Position numbers and translations under genes: made by a program
The notes under the pieces: generated by a model
What the model was told of the DNA's origin: nothing
The model's database searches: none
The model's input: only the letters and a program-made list of their open reading frames with translations
Assembly: GCA_029582165.1 (NCBI GenBank)
Contig: CM055877.1
Location: 1,165,523 to 1,229,522, forward strand
DNA: 64,000 bases
Direction: 5' to 3'
Origin: Portulaca oleracea
Lineage: Eukaryota > Streptophyta > Magnoliopsida > Caryophyllales > Portulacaceae
Part shown: positions 10,997 through 22,400 of the stretch, in pieces
Position numbering within the stretch: position 1 is the stretch's first letter
How the letters are laid out: every line of letters starts with the position of its first letter

Positions 10997-12373
10997 TTAG
11001 ATGTCTTCTTCCACATCTTCCCTTTGTACAAAACTTGGAAATATAGTCGGGATGTCCCTGCAGATGTGTAAAGACAGTCGATTACTTCAAATATGGGGTG
11101 CTCAAGCTTGTTTCGAAAAGTCTTTATTCTTGGTGTTCTGTCATGTATATGAATCACAGACTCATACGCCCCTTTAAAACAAGTAATAAAATGCTAAGGG
11201 CTGAGTTGAAAGAACATTACATCAAATACGGAATGGTCATATAGTTGAGAACAGACGGTGTTTTAGCCACAAAAGCTGTCCATTCTTCCATATCAATTTT
11301 CCTATCACCCTTAGAATCCACATCATCGAGTGTCTGCGGCAAAACAGAATTAAGGCGAATGATTACTCTCAATGCATAGATTGAATACTTATACAAGACT
11401 ATATATGTAGAATCTGCATTTCATGGGTGAAAATCGTTACCTTGTCAACAATTGCTTGAATAATGTCATCTGGGAGGGTCAGATCAGATTCTCCTAGAAG
11501 AGCCAAAATCAGTCCCCTAATCTGTTGTAAATTTGTGAAGTTCAGTTTTCGTTTTCTTTGTCTAAGTTATGCTGAAGATACGAACACACAGATTATACGG
11601 TTATACCTCCTCAGGTTCTATGAAACCTGTCTGTCGTATGTCGTATACTTGGAATGCAACTGCAGGGTTAAAGCTGTCAGAAACCTGTCTAAGAAAGCAT
11701 ACAGATTGACATCAAAAATAAACAAACAAAACCTACAACGAGCCTTTTCTTCTTGTGGTGCATTTGGATGAAACACACTTAAAACTCGAACAAACTCTCT
11801 GAAATCTATCAACCCGTCGCGATTTAGATCACACACATAGAAGATCTGCTAAGAACGATACAAACAGAACAGACCATCATCTGTCAAGAGTATAAAAACA
11901 GGTTGAAAAAACAGAAGTGAGATGTGTTATACTGCTACATTACATACTCTATCAGCAAAGATGCTTTCTTTTTTTCTGTTTCCGAATAACCCGAGTTGAA
12001 GGTCTTCCTGCAAAAACGAAAACACGAAGAAAATACTTAACAACATGCTTATACTAATTCCTGCACCGAAAATGGTGCTTCGGCGAGGAATTAATCAGGA
12101 CGTAGCAGTCTAACCTTGCTGATAAATCCGTCTGCAGAACTGTCCAACTTCCTGAACAACTCGTATAAGCGCTCCACCTCTGTCAAACTGACTGTAAGTT
12201 GATCAAGTATACATGTATGAATGATCAAACATACTGATAAACAACTGGGGTTAAAAAAAAAAAAAACAAGAGTAAAAAAATTTGTGCCAAAACATACAGA
12301 AGGTCTGATTCTGAGCTGCCAGAAGGATTACATTGCTGTCTGTGTTCTTCAGTTTCTTTGAACAGTTACCCAT
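10997..12373 (-). CDS. Calcineurin B-like (CBL) calcium sensor
   Basis: Eight exons on the minus strand: 12298-12373, 12115-12191, 11948-12007, 11740-11845, 11607-11659, 11441-11521, 11221-11333 and 10997-11057, total 627 nt, 208 aa. CBLs bind Ca2+ and recruit CIPK kinases through the NAF motif. The N-terminus MGNCSKK fits N-myristoylation (Gly2) and S-acylation (Cys4), hence membrane attachment. EF1 loop DSSADGFISKED (42-53); EF2 DLNRDGLIDFRE; LSVFHPNAP linker typical of CBLs; EF3 DIRQTGFIEPEE; EF4 DSKGDRKIDMEE, with Arg where Gly is usual. The C-terminal FPSF motif (195-198), the CIPK phosphorylation site, is in the short last exon, joined through TTGAT|GTAATG. EF1 is two residues shorter than the usual plant CBL EF1. 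Family assignment is firm; CBL subgroup not assigned. Confidence 0.93.
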
Positions 12374-12689
12374 TGCAAAAGAAACAGTGATTATGCACTC
12401 AAATGCCCATTGAAATATTTGTGTTAATTTTCTGGGAATAAATAGATTTGGGGTATCCTAAAAGAGAAAAAGAGAGTATATATAGTTTGTCTTTATGATG
12501 AGAGTAGAGTGTTTTGATATTAGGAACTTTCTTGAAGGGGTGAAAACCATCTGGAATTTGTCCACTACCCACACGTTCACTTGGAATGTATTCTAAGTTA
12601 TCCACAATGATATACTTTTAGAGCAAGTATGAAGGAGAGAGAGTGGGAGAAAAAAGAAAAAAAAATGAAAAAGAAGACCATACTCAAGT

Positions 12690-12953
12690 ATGACATACAT
12701 TCTTGATGCTAGTCATGTTAAAGGGTGTGGGAAGCCTTCTCGAAGTTGTAATTCTCTCGATGAAGATGCGGTGGCTAGTTCTGCTGTAAAATCTCTGAAC
12801 AATGTGAACATATCCTTGGAAAGATTGAATGAGGAGGCTCGTAGAGCGGCGAAGGTTGTGCGTTTGTTGAAAATGTCCCGTGATGATGATGAGACTGTGA
12901 TCAAGGTCTTCAGAGATGATATACTAGAGAAAAAGAAGAGTCTTATTAGATAG
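12690..12953 (+). CDS. Unrecognised intronless ORF, 87 aa
   Basis: Begins MTYILDASHVKGCGKPSR and contains a helical charged stretch (SLERLNEEARRAAKVVRLLK) that could be amphipathic. Ends with TAG. I do not recognise a family. It lies 317 bp above the CBL start, in divergent orientation. It may be a chance ORF or a gene fragment. Confidence 0.2.
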   Translation: MTYILDASHVKGCGKPSRSCNSLDEDAVASSAVKSLNNVNISLERLNEEARRAAKVVRLLKMSRDDDETVIKVFRDDILEKKKSLIR

Positions 12954-13385
12954 CTGGATGTTTTTTAATTTATGGTATTCTCGTTTTAACGAGTCGTGTT
13001 GTTTCCTGTTTTGCTGAGCTTGTTCCCCACCCCATTCCTCGATACTCATTCTCCACTACCTATTAAAATAATATTAAATATATTATTTATGTATTTGGTG
13101 TTCTCCATTTGAAAAACATGGTGAGGATAGCCAAAAACTTATTCTTTCAGGGAATTGGACATATTCTTTGTGCACACAAGTGGAAATATTTAAACTGAGC
13201 ACTCCCTTTAGTGAGAGAAGGAGTGCTTAGAGTGAGAGAAAGGGTTTTCCTTTTCCCACAAGTACTGTTTTGCCTAGGTGGAATTTAGATCTTCATCCAC
13301 AAAACCCACCTAACCTCCCAAGGCCACTACCAACAGCAGTGGGAAGCTTACCCACACAAAAAATAAAAGCAATTTTAGGTGAGGA

Positions 13386-13596
13386 GGCCCTATTCTTTTA
13401 TAGGGCCGGCTGCGGTATGGCGCGGTGCGATATGGTGGGTTGTGATAAGTTGCGGTGAATTTTGTTTTTAATTATTGTAAAAGTTGATTGTGGTGGGTTA
13501 TGGTAAATTGTGGTAGATTGGTATGTTGTGGTGGGTTGTGGCAAAGTGCGATGTGTTGTGGCATCGCAGCCAGTCAGCTGCAACAAAGAACAGGGG
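13386..13596. mobile_element. Tourist-like MITE, copy 3
   Basis: Ends GGCCCTATTCTTTTATAGGG and AAAGAACAGGGG followed by TAA; interior of GTGGTGGGTTGTGG repeats as in the copies at 2.6 and 3.6 kb. The left TAA is mutated. Confidence 0.7.
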
Positions 13597-14524
13597 TAAA
13601 TGGCTAACAGTGGGTGTGATGAACGGGCGGGTGAGGGAATTGATTTCTGCCCGTCCCACCGAGATTTTCAGCCGGGTAAAAGTAGTGGATTTATTAGGTT
13701 TTTATTTGCCAAATAAACACTTCATGAACAAAAAAATTGAACCCAAATATTAATTGTGGGACAAACTTGACTACCATTGTAGAAACACTTTCATTTCATT
13801 ATAAATGGGTGAGGACTCACTTTTATTATATTTTAAGGGGTGAGTGAGAATATTATATGTATGTGTCTATGTGATAAACATTTATAGAAAAGAATTTACC
13901 AGAAAAAGTTATAAAGGTCAATAAATATCGTATTATTGGACCAACAGTAAAGTATCAGTTGGCCAACATTTTTTTTGGGGGCACATTTTGTCCAAAAACA
14001 GCAATATACAGTATTAATCTTACAAAAAAAAAAAAAAAGAGGGAGTAAGCCTTGGCAAGTCTCTTCGGCGGAGCGGGTGGGATTAAAATCCCTCACCCAT
14101 CACAAATACTCACATGCTGTTTGAGGTTTTCACTCACTTGATTTTGCCTAGAAAAATGTGTCGGGTGAGGAAAAGTGGAACAACTGATGAGCCACAAGTG
14201 ACCCAACACAAAAAATAAGATAAATATTTACAAAACTCACCTTATTTATAAATGAGTGATGACTCGTAATTACAATATTTTATAGGATGGGTGGCGGAAA
14301 ACATTTGTGGCAAAGAGAGATAATGGGTGCCATTGAATGGTCAGGGTTATATTCCTCTTTTTTGTGACAATGACCAAACAAAAAGCACATTGCTTTTTTG
14401 CAAAAAATAATATATTATAAATTTTTCTTTTGCGGGACCGATCTAACATCAAAAATTGGAAAATAATTTCCTTTCTTACAAAATATTGATCAATTTTCTT
14501 CCTTTCAAAAAAAAAATCGAGTAA

Positions 14525-14864
14525 GGCTCTATTCTTTTATGCGGCTGGTTGGCTGGCGGTTGTGGTGTCACACCACACCATAATATGTCATATTCCACCA
14601 CAACCCACTACAATTCACCACAATACACCAAAACCCACTTTAATCTACTTTTTTTTAAAATTTAATTTTATCTTTTTATTAAAAGTTAAATTGTCCAGAA
14701 CCTACCACAATTTCATATTTTCCAACACATCTACAATTATTAAAACCAAAATTCACAACAACTTTCCACAACCCACACAATCCACCACAACTTCTTTAAA
14801 CCCATCACAATTCCACCACACTGTACCGCTCTACACACCGCAACCGTCCTATAAAAGAACGGGG
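14525..14864. mobile_element. Tourist-like MITE, copy 4 (reverse interior)
   Basis: Left flank TAA then GGCTCTATTCTTTTATGCGG; right end ATAAAAGAACGGGG then TTA. The interior is the complementary CCACAACCCACCAC type, so the element sits in the opposite orientation to copies 1-3. Confidence 0.7.
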
Positions 14865-15155
14865 TTATGAAAAAAATTGAATAATTGCACATCCTAAATC
14901 TGAATTGTCAAGAATATCACATGGACCTGTTCAGTTTGTTGGACTATGACCATACTACAAAACCCAACAAAAAATACATGGTGTACAATTAAGCATCAGA
15001 TTCATATAGTCCTGACTAGAATATGATAGTGAAGATACACACAGCACCCCACTATTGTAAAATTCCATGTGATCAGGTGCTAAATGTTTCCCCTTCTGTG
15101 CACACTGAATATGCTCATTGGATGATGATACGAGTCTTATTAGTACTGTACTACT

Positions 15156-15476
15156 GTCCCCTTTTTTTTATACGGCTGGCTGCGGTGCGATGTGAAGAAA
15201 ATGTGGTGAATTAGGAAAAGTTGTGGTGGATTGTGGTGGGTTGGGGAAAGTTGTGGTGGGTTATGGTAGAATATGTAAAATTTAACTTTTAATAAAAAGA
15301 TAAATTAAATTAGAAAAAGTAAGTTGTGGTGGTTATGATGGAATATGGAAAGTTTAACTTTTAATAAAAAAATAAATTAAGTTAGAAAAAGTAGATTGTG
15401 GTGGGTTGTGGTGGAATATGAAAAATTGCGGTACGGTGTGCCACCGCAGCCTATCAGCCGCATAAAAGAACGTGTT
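15156..15476. mobile_element. Tourist-like MITE, copy 5
   Basis: TTTATACGGCTGGCTGCGG at the left and CCGCAGCCTATCAGCCGCAT plus AAAAGAAC at the right form the inverted ends; interior GTGG-rich. The outer bases and target duplication are eroded. An inner segment (AAGTTTAACTTTTAATAAAA) is present twice. Confidence 0.65.
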
Positions 15477-16199
15477 GTTTTGACATCATTTTTTTTATAA
15501 TAAGTATTAATTATCAATTGTAAGCAACTTTAAATGTATTGGCTATGTCAATGAGTACAAATGGTACCTAATCAAATCAACGTCGTTATTTAGTCATATT
15601 TTGGACGTTTTTTTTGAAAATATAAAAAATAATGGATAAAAGGGTGGGCAGCGGCGCAGGTTAGACCAGGGGTCGTGAGGCGTTCGGAACCCATTCTAGT
15701 AGAGGAACCAACTATAATTTCATGCAATTTATATATGATATTAAAGTTATAGAATTCAGTCATATCATTTTATTTCAATTTAATAATGATAATATGGTTT
15801 TATATAACAGGGCAATACACATTTTTTATATCATTTTCCATGTTCATATTTACCTGAAAGAATAAGTTTCTTTTTAGAATACATTCCAAGAGAAAGTGTG
15901 AGTAGTGGACAAATTCCATACTTTTTTACCTCTTCTATAAAGTTCCTAAGATCAAAACATGGTATTCTCATCATAAAGGCATATAGCCTACTGCCTATAT
16001 CATATACTGTACTCTCTTTTTCTGTTTTAAGATATCAATGTAGAGGTTAAAAATTTGTCAACCAATTAAGATCGGTCATGTGGAAATTAATAGTATTTTT
16101 AATTCGGTCAATTATAATTTGTTATGTGTCAAAATTAATTATGATGGATCATTCAATTATAAATTAAATGATATTATATTTTGCATAATTAAATTATGT

Positions 16200-17007
16200 C
16201 CCATGTCATGGGTGACACATAAATATTTCTTTTTTTTTTTAAAGGAGTTAAATGAGCCCAAAAACTAGCTAATATTCTCTATACATAGAGATCATTCTCC
16301 TTCATTTTAGGCGGTGTAAAAACATGCAAAAAAGACTCAAAAGCTCTCATACTCTCTCTCTCGAAGACAAGAAGCACAACAAAGTTTAACCTAGTGTCAT
16401 TCATTCGTGGGAGATCAAACGTACCACTTCCTCTTGATCGAGATCAAGTCTCTAGACCCTCATTCAAGACCACATTCATGCAAGTTTATATTCACTCAAG
16501 AGTATATTCATCTAAGATTATATTCATTCAAAACCATACTCATTTAAGACTCGTTCAAGTTTATACAAGGAGATCGAATTAGAGGAGTTACATTTTCATT
16601 TTGTAACAAATATACAGAGATTGTACCCAAAATCCTTTGACATTAATGTAATTATATTTGTTCACTAATTTCTTATATTTATTTATTTTAGACTTGGAAA
16701 TTTGTGTTTGCAAATTTTGGCACGCTAGGTGGGACCTCTCTACCTCTCATCTCTTTCTCCAAAGACAAACCACCCATTCTTTTGGAGGCTTCTTTTCTTA
16801 CTTCCCACCCCTGGTTTGTTGTGTTTCGGTTTCAGAAGGGGTTAAAGGAACGAGTTTAATCTTCTATTCTCCCATCATAATGGCACAAGTGTTCTTGAAA
16901 CCAGCATGCCTATCATATTGTCAGGGCTTACCAAAGAACAATTAACAAGCATCCATAGAGATTATATCGCAAAGAACACTATCTCGATATTTACCAACAG
17001 AGAATGA
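16200..17007 (+). mobile_element. Possible LTR-retrotransposon fragment (leader and start of gag)
   Basis: The motif TTTGGCACGCTAGGTGGGAC at about 16717 resembles the junction after the 5' LTR in plant LTR elements, and is followed by a leader and a short in-frame peptide (16906-17007, LSGLTKEQLTSIHRDYIAKN then stop) of gag-like character. No second LTR and no pol are seen in the window. Weak assignment. Confidence 0.35.
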
Positions 17008-18368
17008 GATCAAGACTTGTTGAGTTACCTCGAGGTTGTCACCATCATTTAGCCCTTGTAAGCTATAAAGTTGGGGATAAGTCAAGGCTGACAATTTGAG
17101 CTTATCCACCGTGTAAGTAGAGGCCAAGTTGGCAACTCTTGCTATTGATGGTTACCTTATACACCCTCCCGTTGATGGCTCCCGTTGATGGTGAATCTAG
17201 TTGGAAGATTGCTTCCTGTTGATAGTCATATCGAAAATCCTTAATCATGACTCATGACTAAGGATCGCCTAAGGGTAGAACTCTCTCCTAAAGCACTAAC
17301 CTCAACATCGGACTTCAAAGCCTCCAATGTGGCTATCACACTTGTTTTGTTAAACCAACGAAAACAAGGGAAGAATAAGAGATATGGTAAAAAATGAAGA
17401 TGTGTGTATTAGGGAGGATTTGATAATTCTCTTTTGTAAAAACTTAAAAATTGTGCAAATAGAATTCAAGCAATATTCTTTATTTTTTTTTTAAAAAAAA
17501 CTTAGCACCCATTTTTAACACCAGTTTATTTTATTAACACACCTTAAAAGAATGAGGTTTATGGATTCATGAAAGACTACAATTTATTATAGTGTTTTGG
17601 AGTTGCTTTAAGTATGATCATTGTTAACTTGTAATATTAGTGTAATTATTCAGTTGTAGATAATCTGAAACATAAATTTACGGTGCGTTTGGTTCTTTTC
17701 CAAAAGTAATATTTCTTAGGAAATTTTTTCCCGGGAAAGTTTTTTCTAGAAATTTTTTTACAATATTCATAGTGTTTGGTTAACATGGTAATATTTATAG
17801 AAAAATTTATTTAAAATGTCCAAACTATCCGAGTGCCGACGGTCGACTTCCCGACGTTGACTTTCCAACGAAACGACGGTCAACGTCCGAAGAGATCGTG
17901 GGTCTGTTTGATTTGAAGCCCTAAACCTAAAGAATCTAGGGTTTGTTTCTTCATTCTCAGTTCGACGTTCAAACAACGAAACCCCCTTCTCCCTCCCGAG
18001 TGCCGACGGTCGACTTCCCGACGAAACAACGGTTGACTTCCTCATCCTCTTCCTTGGTTTTCGCCTCTTCTGCATTCTCTGAAACGTTTCGCTTCTCAGT
18101 TTATGCTTGGGTTGATGGTGTTGAGTATGACATTTACTAGGTTTTAGCAGACGTAGCAATAGGGTTTATCGTGGAGAAGGAGGTCATGTATAAGAATATA
18201 AATTATATATCCTTTATGTTTACCTTACACAGTTTTTTGTTCTTATTTCCTCCTTTTGGTGGACTTTAGGACCATGGTTTCGCATATCAAATTTGTCATA
18301 TCCAGAAATACAAGACTATGAACTAGCAGTAAAAGAGCTATCAGGTATCATTTCACATTTGTCATTTA

Positions 18369-18668
18369 GGGCCTGTAAATTTAATGGGTATCTTGAGGTA
18401 AGGTAAATGATGAATTTTGATAATATTTGATAACTTTTGGTAATTTTTGGTAACTTATGGTAACTTTGGGTAAATTTATATGGGTAAATTTGTGTTTTTG
18501 AAATAAAAGGAAAAAATGAAAAAAAACCTATTTTACACGTGTCATGTGATTTTCGATAATTTTGATAACTTTTGGTAATTTTTGATAATTTTTGATAATT
18601 ATTGGTAACTTTTGGTAATTTATGTTAATTTTTTACCTACCACAAATACTCATGAAGTTTACAAGGCC
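18369..18668. mobile_element. Second Tourist-type MITE family (GGGCCTGTAAA ends)
   Basis: Left end GGGCCTGTAAATTTAATGGG and right end complementary to GGCCTTGTAAACTTCATGAG, both flanked by TTA. The interior consists of repeated TTTTGGTAACTTTTGGTAA motifs. Confidence 0.75.
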
Positions 18669-19456
18669 TTAGTTTTCAAGCACGTCATATCTCAACATTA
18701 GACGCAACATGTGAGGACTCCGAGTTAATGGTTTATCGTGGAGAATACATTTGCAAAGTGTGGAAAATGTACCACCCAAGGCCCAAAGTGGTGTGGACAA
18801 CTTCATAGGCCCAATAATTTTTCTTGGCAGATTTAGAAAAACATTTGCTCAGCCATCCCAAACCCGGCCGGCCCGTTTAGGGCCCGTTAAAACCCAACTC
18901 ACTTAGGCCTAAAAAACGATCTGCCTGGCCTGACCCGTTTGTGACTGGCCCAAACCTGGCCCGGCCCGTTGCCCACCTCTAGATACATGTAATATACATC
19001 GGTTGATGAAAAAAATAGTATATACATCGCAGGAAGACCACAATGAAACGTTTCTTATTAACCAAATCGAAACTCGATGCGTAAAATCTGAAAAAGATTT
19101 TTCTTTTTATTTTCTACCGAATCAGTATAATCAAATCAAACAATGGCAGCTCTCATGTTCTTCCACACTTCGCTTGCAATACAAGGTGATCTCTCTCTTC
19201 TCCTTTCCACATTCGCTGAATTTGAGCACTTATGCGTCTTTTTGTCTTAAAATTTCAAATTCTTTTCAAGCGGATTGACATGCGATGATGATCGGAACAT
19301 CTGGAAACCCTAGATTAAGCTCCAATTCCCGATGCTCGCAACTCGTCCAAGTTCTTTGAAATTTGAAGATTTGATGCTGTCGAATTGAAAGTTTAGCCGT
19401 CTTGATTGCTGTTCATGATTGGTGTTTGATTTTGAAGTAAGAAATTGATTAGTAGT

Positions 19457-22400
19457 ATGGAGGTTGAGCTGTTCAGCAATGCAGTTTCTGAAGAAGACAC
19501 AGTTGAAGCTGATGTGGAAAATGTGAGTCCTCTGTCCTCTGATCAATCTTTGGTTTCAGATTAATTTCCGGCCGTTCGTGTTAACTATAGCATGTAGATT
19601 TTGCAATGTGGTAATGTTATAATTTGGAAATTGGTGAAGTTTTGAATTGATCTTAGGCCAAACTGATGTAATTTAGTTCCGTGTCAATCTGTTATTTGGA
19701 ATGAAATTATAGTCCGAGACTGAATGCTCATTGAATTAAGCAATTGGGTACAAGAAGACTCACGTGTTCAACATGAAGGCTTATCTAACAGTTTTAGTTC
19801 CATTCTTGTGGTGTTAGCAATTCTGCCTATAAGCATGAGGATGTCATGAGTGAAGCGATTGCAGTGATTAGGGGTGTTTATGAAATACTAAGATTGTCGT
19901 AAGAAGTTTGGAATGTAGACTTATAGAGTGATAAGAGCCTATCGAGACAACCAGTACAAATCTATTATACATGGTTTTGGCTGTTAGCGGGAATGCCAGA
20001 ATTTGTCAAATGGTGACTGTATGCTTTATTGATCACTGATTTTGTCTTAGAGCTATTGAGGACAATCATATACGATTTTACAGTGGTCTGAGACTCTCTG
20101 TGCATAGCCAGCCGTAATGCATTTTTTGGGGATTTTAGAATAATACATCAAAAATCTACATGATGTTAACAATGAAATAGGATCTTCAGAATATGTGTAG
20201 GACACCCTCGGAATTCTTAATTATGGTTCAAAGCTTATCAATTGCCAATTTACATTGATTGACATTATTAGGGACTATATTGTGTCCTTAGGTGCCATAC
20301 CCTGCCTGGGCGGGATTTCTTAGTATTGGTTTTGGTTGATTGTGTCCTTAGGTTGACCTTTGGTAGAGTGGTTAGATGGTCCTTAGCTTATCAATTGCCA
20401 ATTTACATTGATTGACATTATTAGGGACTATATTGTGTCCTTAGGTGCCATACCCTGCCTGGGCGGGATTTCTTAGTATTGGTTTTGGTTGATTGTGTCC
20501 TTAGGTTGACCTTTGGTAGAGTGGTTAGATGGTCCTTAGCTTATGCAAAAGAAGGCCATTAGGAAGGTTTTCATGATTTGTGAAAAATTTGACAAGCTGT
20601 GGTTATGTGCCCACTTTGACAAAAGTGCTTTTAAGATTGGTTGCAGTTGCATTGTTTACCTCCATGATTTCCATCTTCTATGCCTTAGAATTATGCTTCA
20701 GAATCCATAGGATGGCGAGGTAGTCTCAATGATGCCACTGTATACCTTCAAATTGTTTAGCAATAGTTAGCATGTTCTGAAAGATAAAGGTAGAGTGGTG
20801 CAAACCTCTTGTGACCCCCAGGAATGATGGCCTTCACGGTTGCCTCATGGTTATTTTAGGAAAGGTGTCTAAAGGCTTTTCAATTGGCACACGTGCAATC
20901 CTATGACCTCATGAAAATTGCTATAATGTTTTAGTGGTGTGAACCTATTTTTGTTGTGTTCTAGGATCACCATTGGGAATCTACATGATATCAATAACAA
21001 AGCTACTGCTATGATTAAAATGGTGTATGGCCTGCCTTCTTCTGTACTGAGTTTTTCTTTCTTTTTTAATAGAGTTTCCTGTAATCTTGAAAAGAAAAGC
21101 AAAATTAAGTGGAGTATACCTTAAAATGCATCAGTGCTTCCTGTGGTTCCCAGAAAGAGCTTTATATCTGGATTGAACACCCATTGCTATTTGATGTCAA
21201 ACCCTTCATGAGCTGTGATTCACTGTATACTGTTTCTGGTGGCACAAGTATGAACTGATTTCTGGCACTAAGAACTGATTTGGATTTTTTGGCACTAAGA
21301 ACTGATTTGGATGTGTGCAGGATAATTTTGGTGGTGAGAGTGAGAGATGTGGGATATGCATGGACATAGTTGTTGATAGGGGAGTGCTAGATTGTTGCCA
21401 GCACTGGTATGGAGCTTCAGGATATACGCAGGAATCTCGTCTATCTATCAAATATCAATTAAGCTCTAAGAATAAGTTTAATTTGTTTTGAATTTCAGGT
21501 TTTGTTTCGTGTGCATTGACAACTGGGCAACTATAACAAATCTTTGCCCACTGTGCCAAAATGAATTTCAGCTGATAACGTGTGTCCCAGTAAGTTTTCT
21601 CCTCTTGCTGTGCTCGGCAAGTACCACCCCCTTGCTCTGGGCCGCAGCCTCTGCACCCCTGAGAGCAGTTGAGGTGTCTATTTTAGTGAAATTTTGATTA
21701 ACATAGATCAGGCAAACTCAAATGCTCTTTCCTTACCTTTAATGAAGGTTTATGACACTATCGGTGGTGGGAAGACGGATGAGGATTTGGATTTGAGGTA
21801 TCTTGTTAGTGCTTTGTGGTTTACAGTGGCACATTTTGTAACTACATTTAACTGGGCATTTTTTTTGTTTTTTGCAGAGATGATGATTGGCGTGTTGAAG
21901 GGAACAACAATACCCTTTCCTTTCCATCATACTACATTGATGAAAATGTAATTGTTCTCTAATTCATAAACAAGTGCAGCATTTATGACATTGGATTTTT
22001 TGTTTAACTGAGTGATTCTGTGGTGGCAAAGCAGTTCTAATTGCTATAATCTCTGCTACACATAGGATGGTTGTTACGTCCTTTTATAACCCTATTTCTG
22101 TGCTTACTGCGTAGGATGGCCCATCCATTTTGGCCCCTCGCCCTTTTCCCTCAGTGTCCTTTCAGACAAATCTCTTGGTGCTACACTTCACAAATGCTAT
22201 ACCCATGTTGCACCAGCTGACTGCTGACCATTTTTCTCCTCTACTTAGATCTTCTCCATTGTAGAAGCAAAAGAGCAAACCTTTTTGCTTATCAGTTTGT
22301 GCTGGTATATTAGATTGAAGTTAAACCATTTGTTTATGTAGTATGTAAATTATTTCGGGATGTATTTTGGACACTTGATATGTTGGTTCTTAACTTGCAT

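Larger units (their letters stand above)
12954..19456. other. Gene-poor, transposon-rich interval
   Basis: Holds four MITEs listed separately (13386, 14525, 15156, 18369), a possible LTR-retrotransposon fragment (about 16.2-17.0 kb), and the upstream region of the RING/PHD gene. Around 17.8-18.05 kb a GC-rich stretch repeats the motif GAGTGCCGACGGTCGACTTC twice. At 18841-18983 a C/G-rich tract with GGCCCGGCCCGTT resembles a truncated hAT-type terminus. No intact host gene is visible. Confidence 0.6.

Noticed and set aside
17683..17800. Start of another MITE (GGTGCGTTTGGTTC)
   Set aside because: Terminus resembles common plant elements but I could not find the other end; a similar lone end occurs near 63560.
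17767..18159. A 130-aa minus-strand ORF
   Set aside because: Composition is Arg/Ser-rich and it arises from a GC-rich repeated stretch; no family features, no splice context.
20350..20385. tRNA-like motif (GGTAGAGTGGTTAGATGG) inside the 153-bp repeat
   Set aside because: No B box, no acceptor stem pairing and no anticodon arm.
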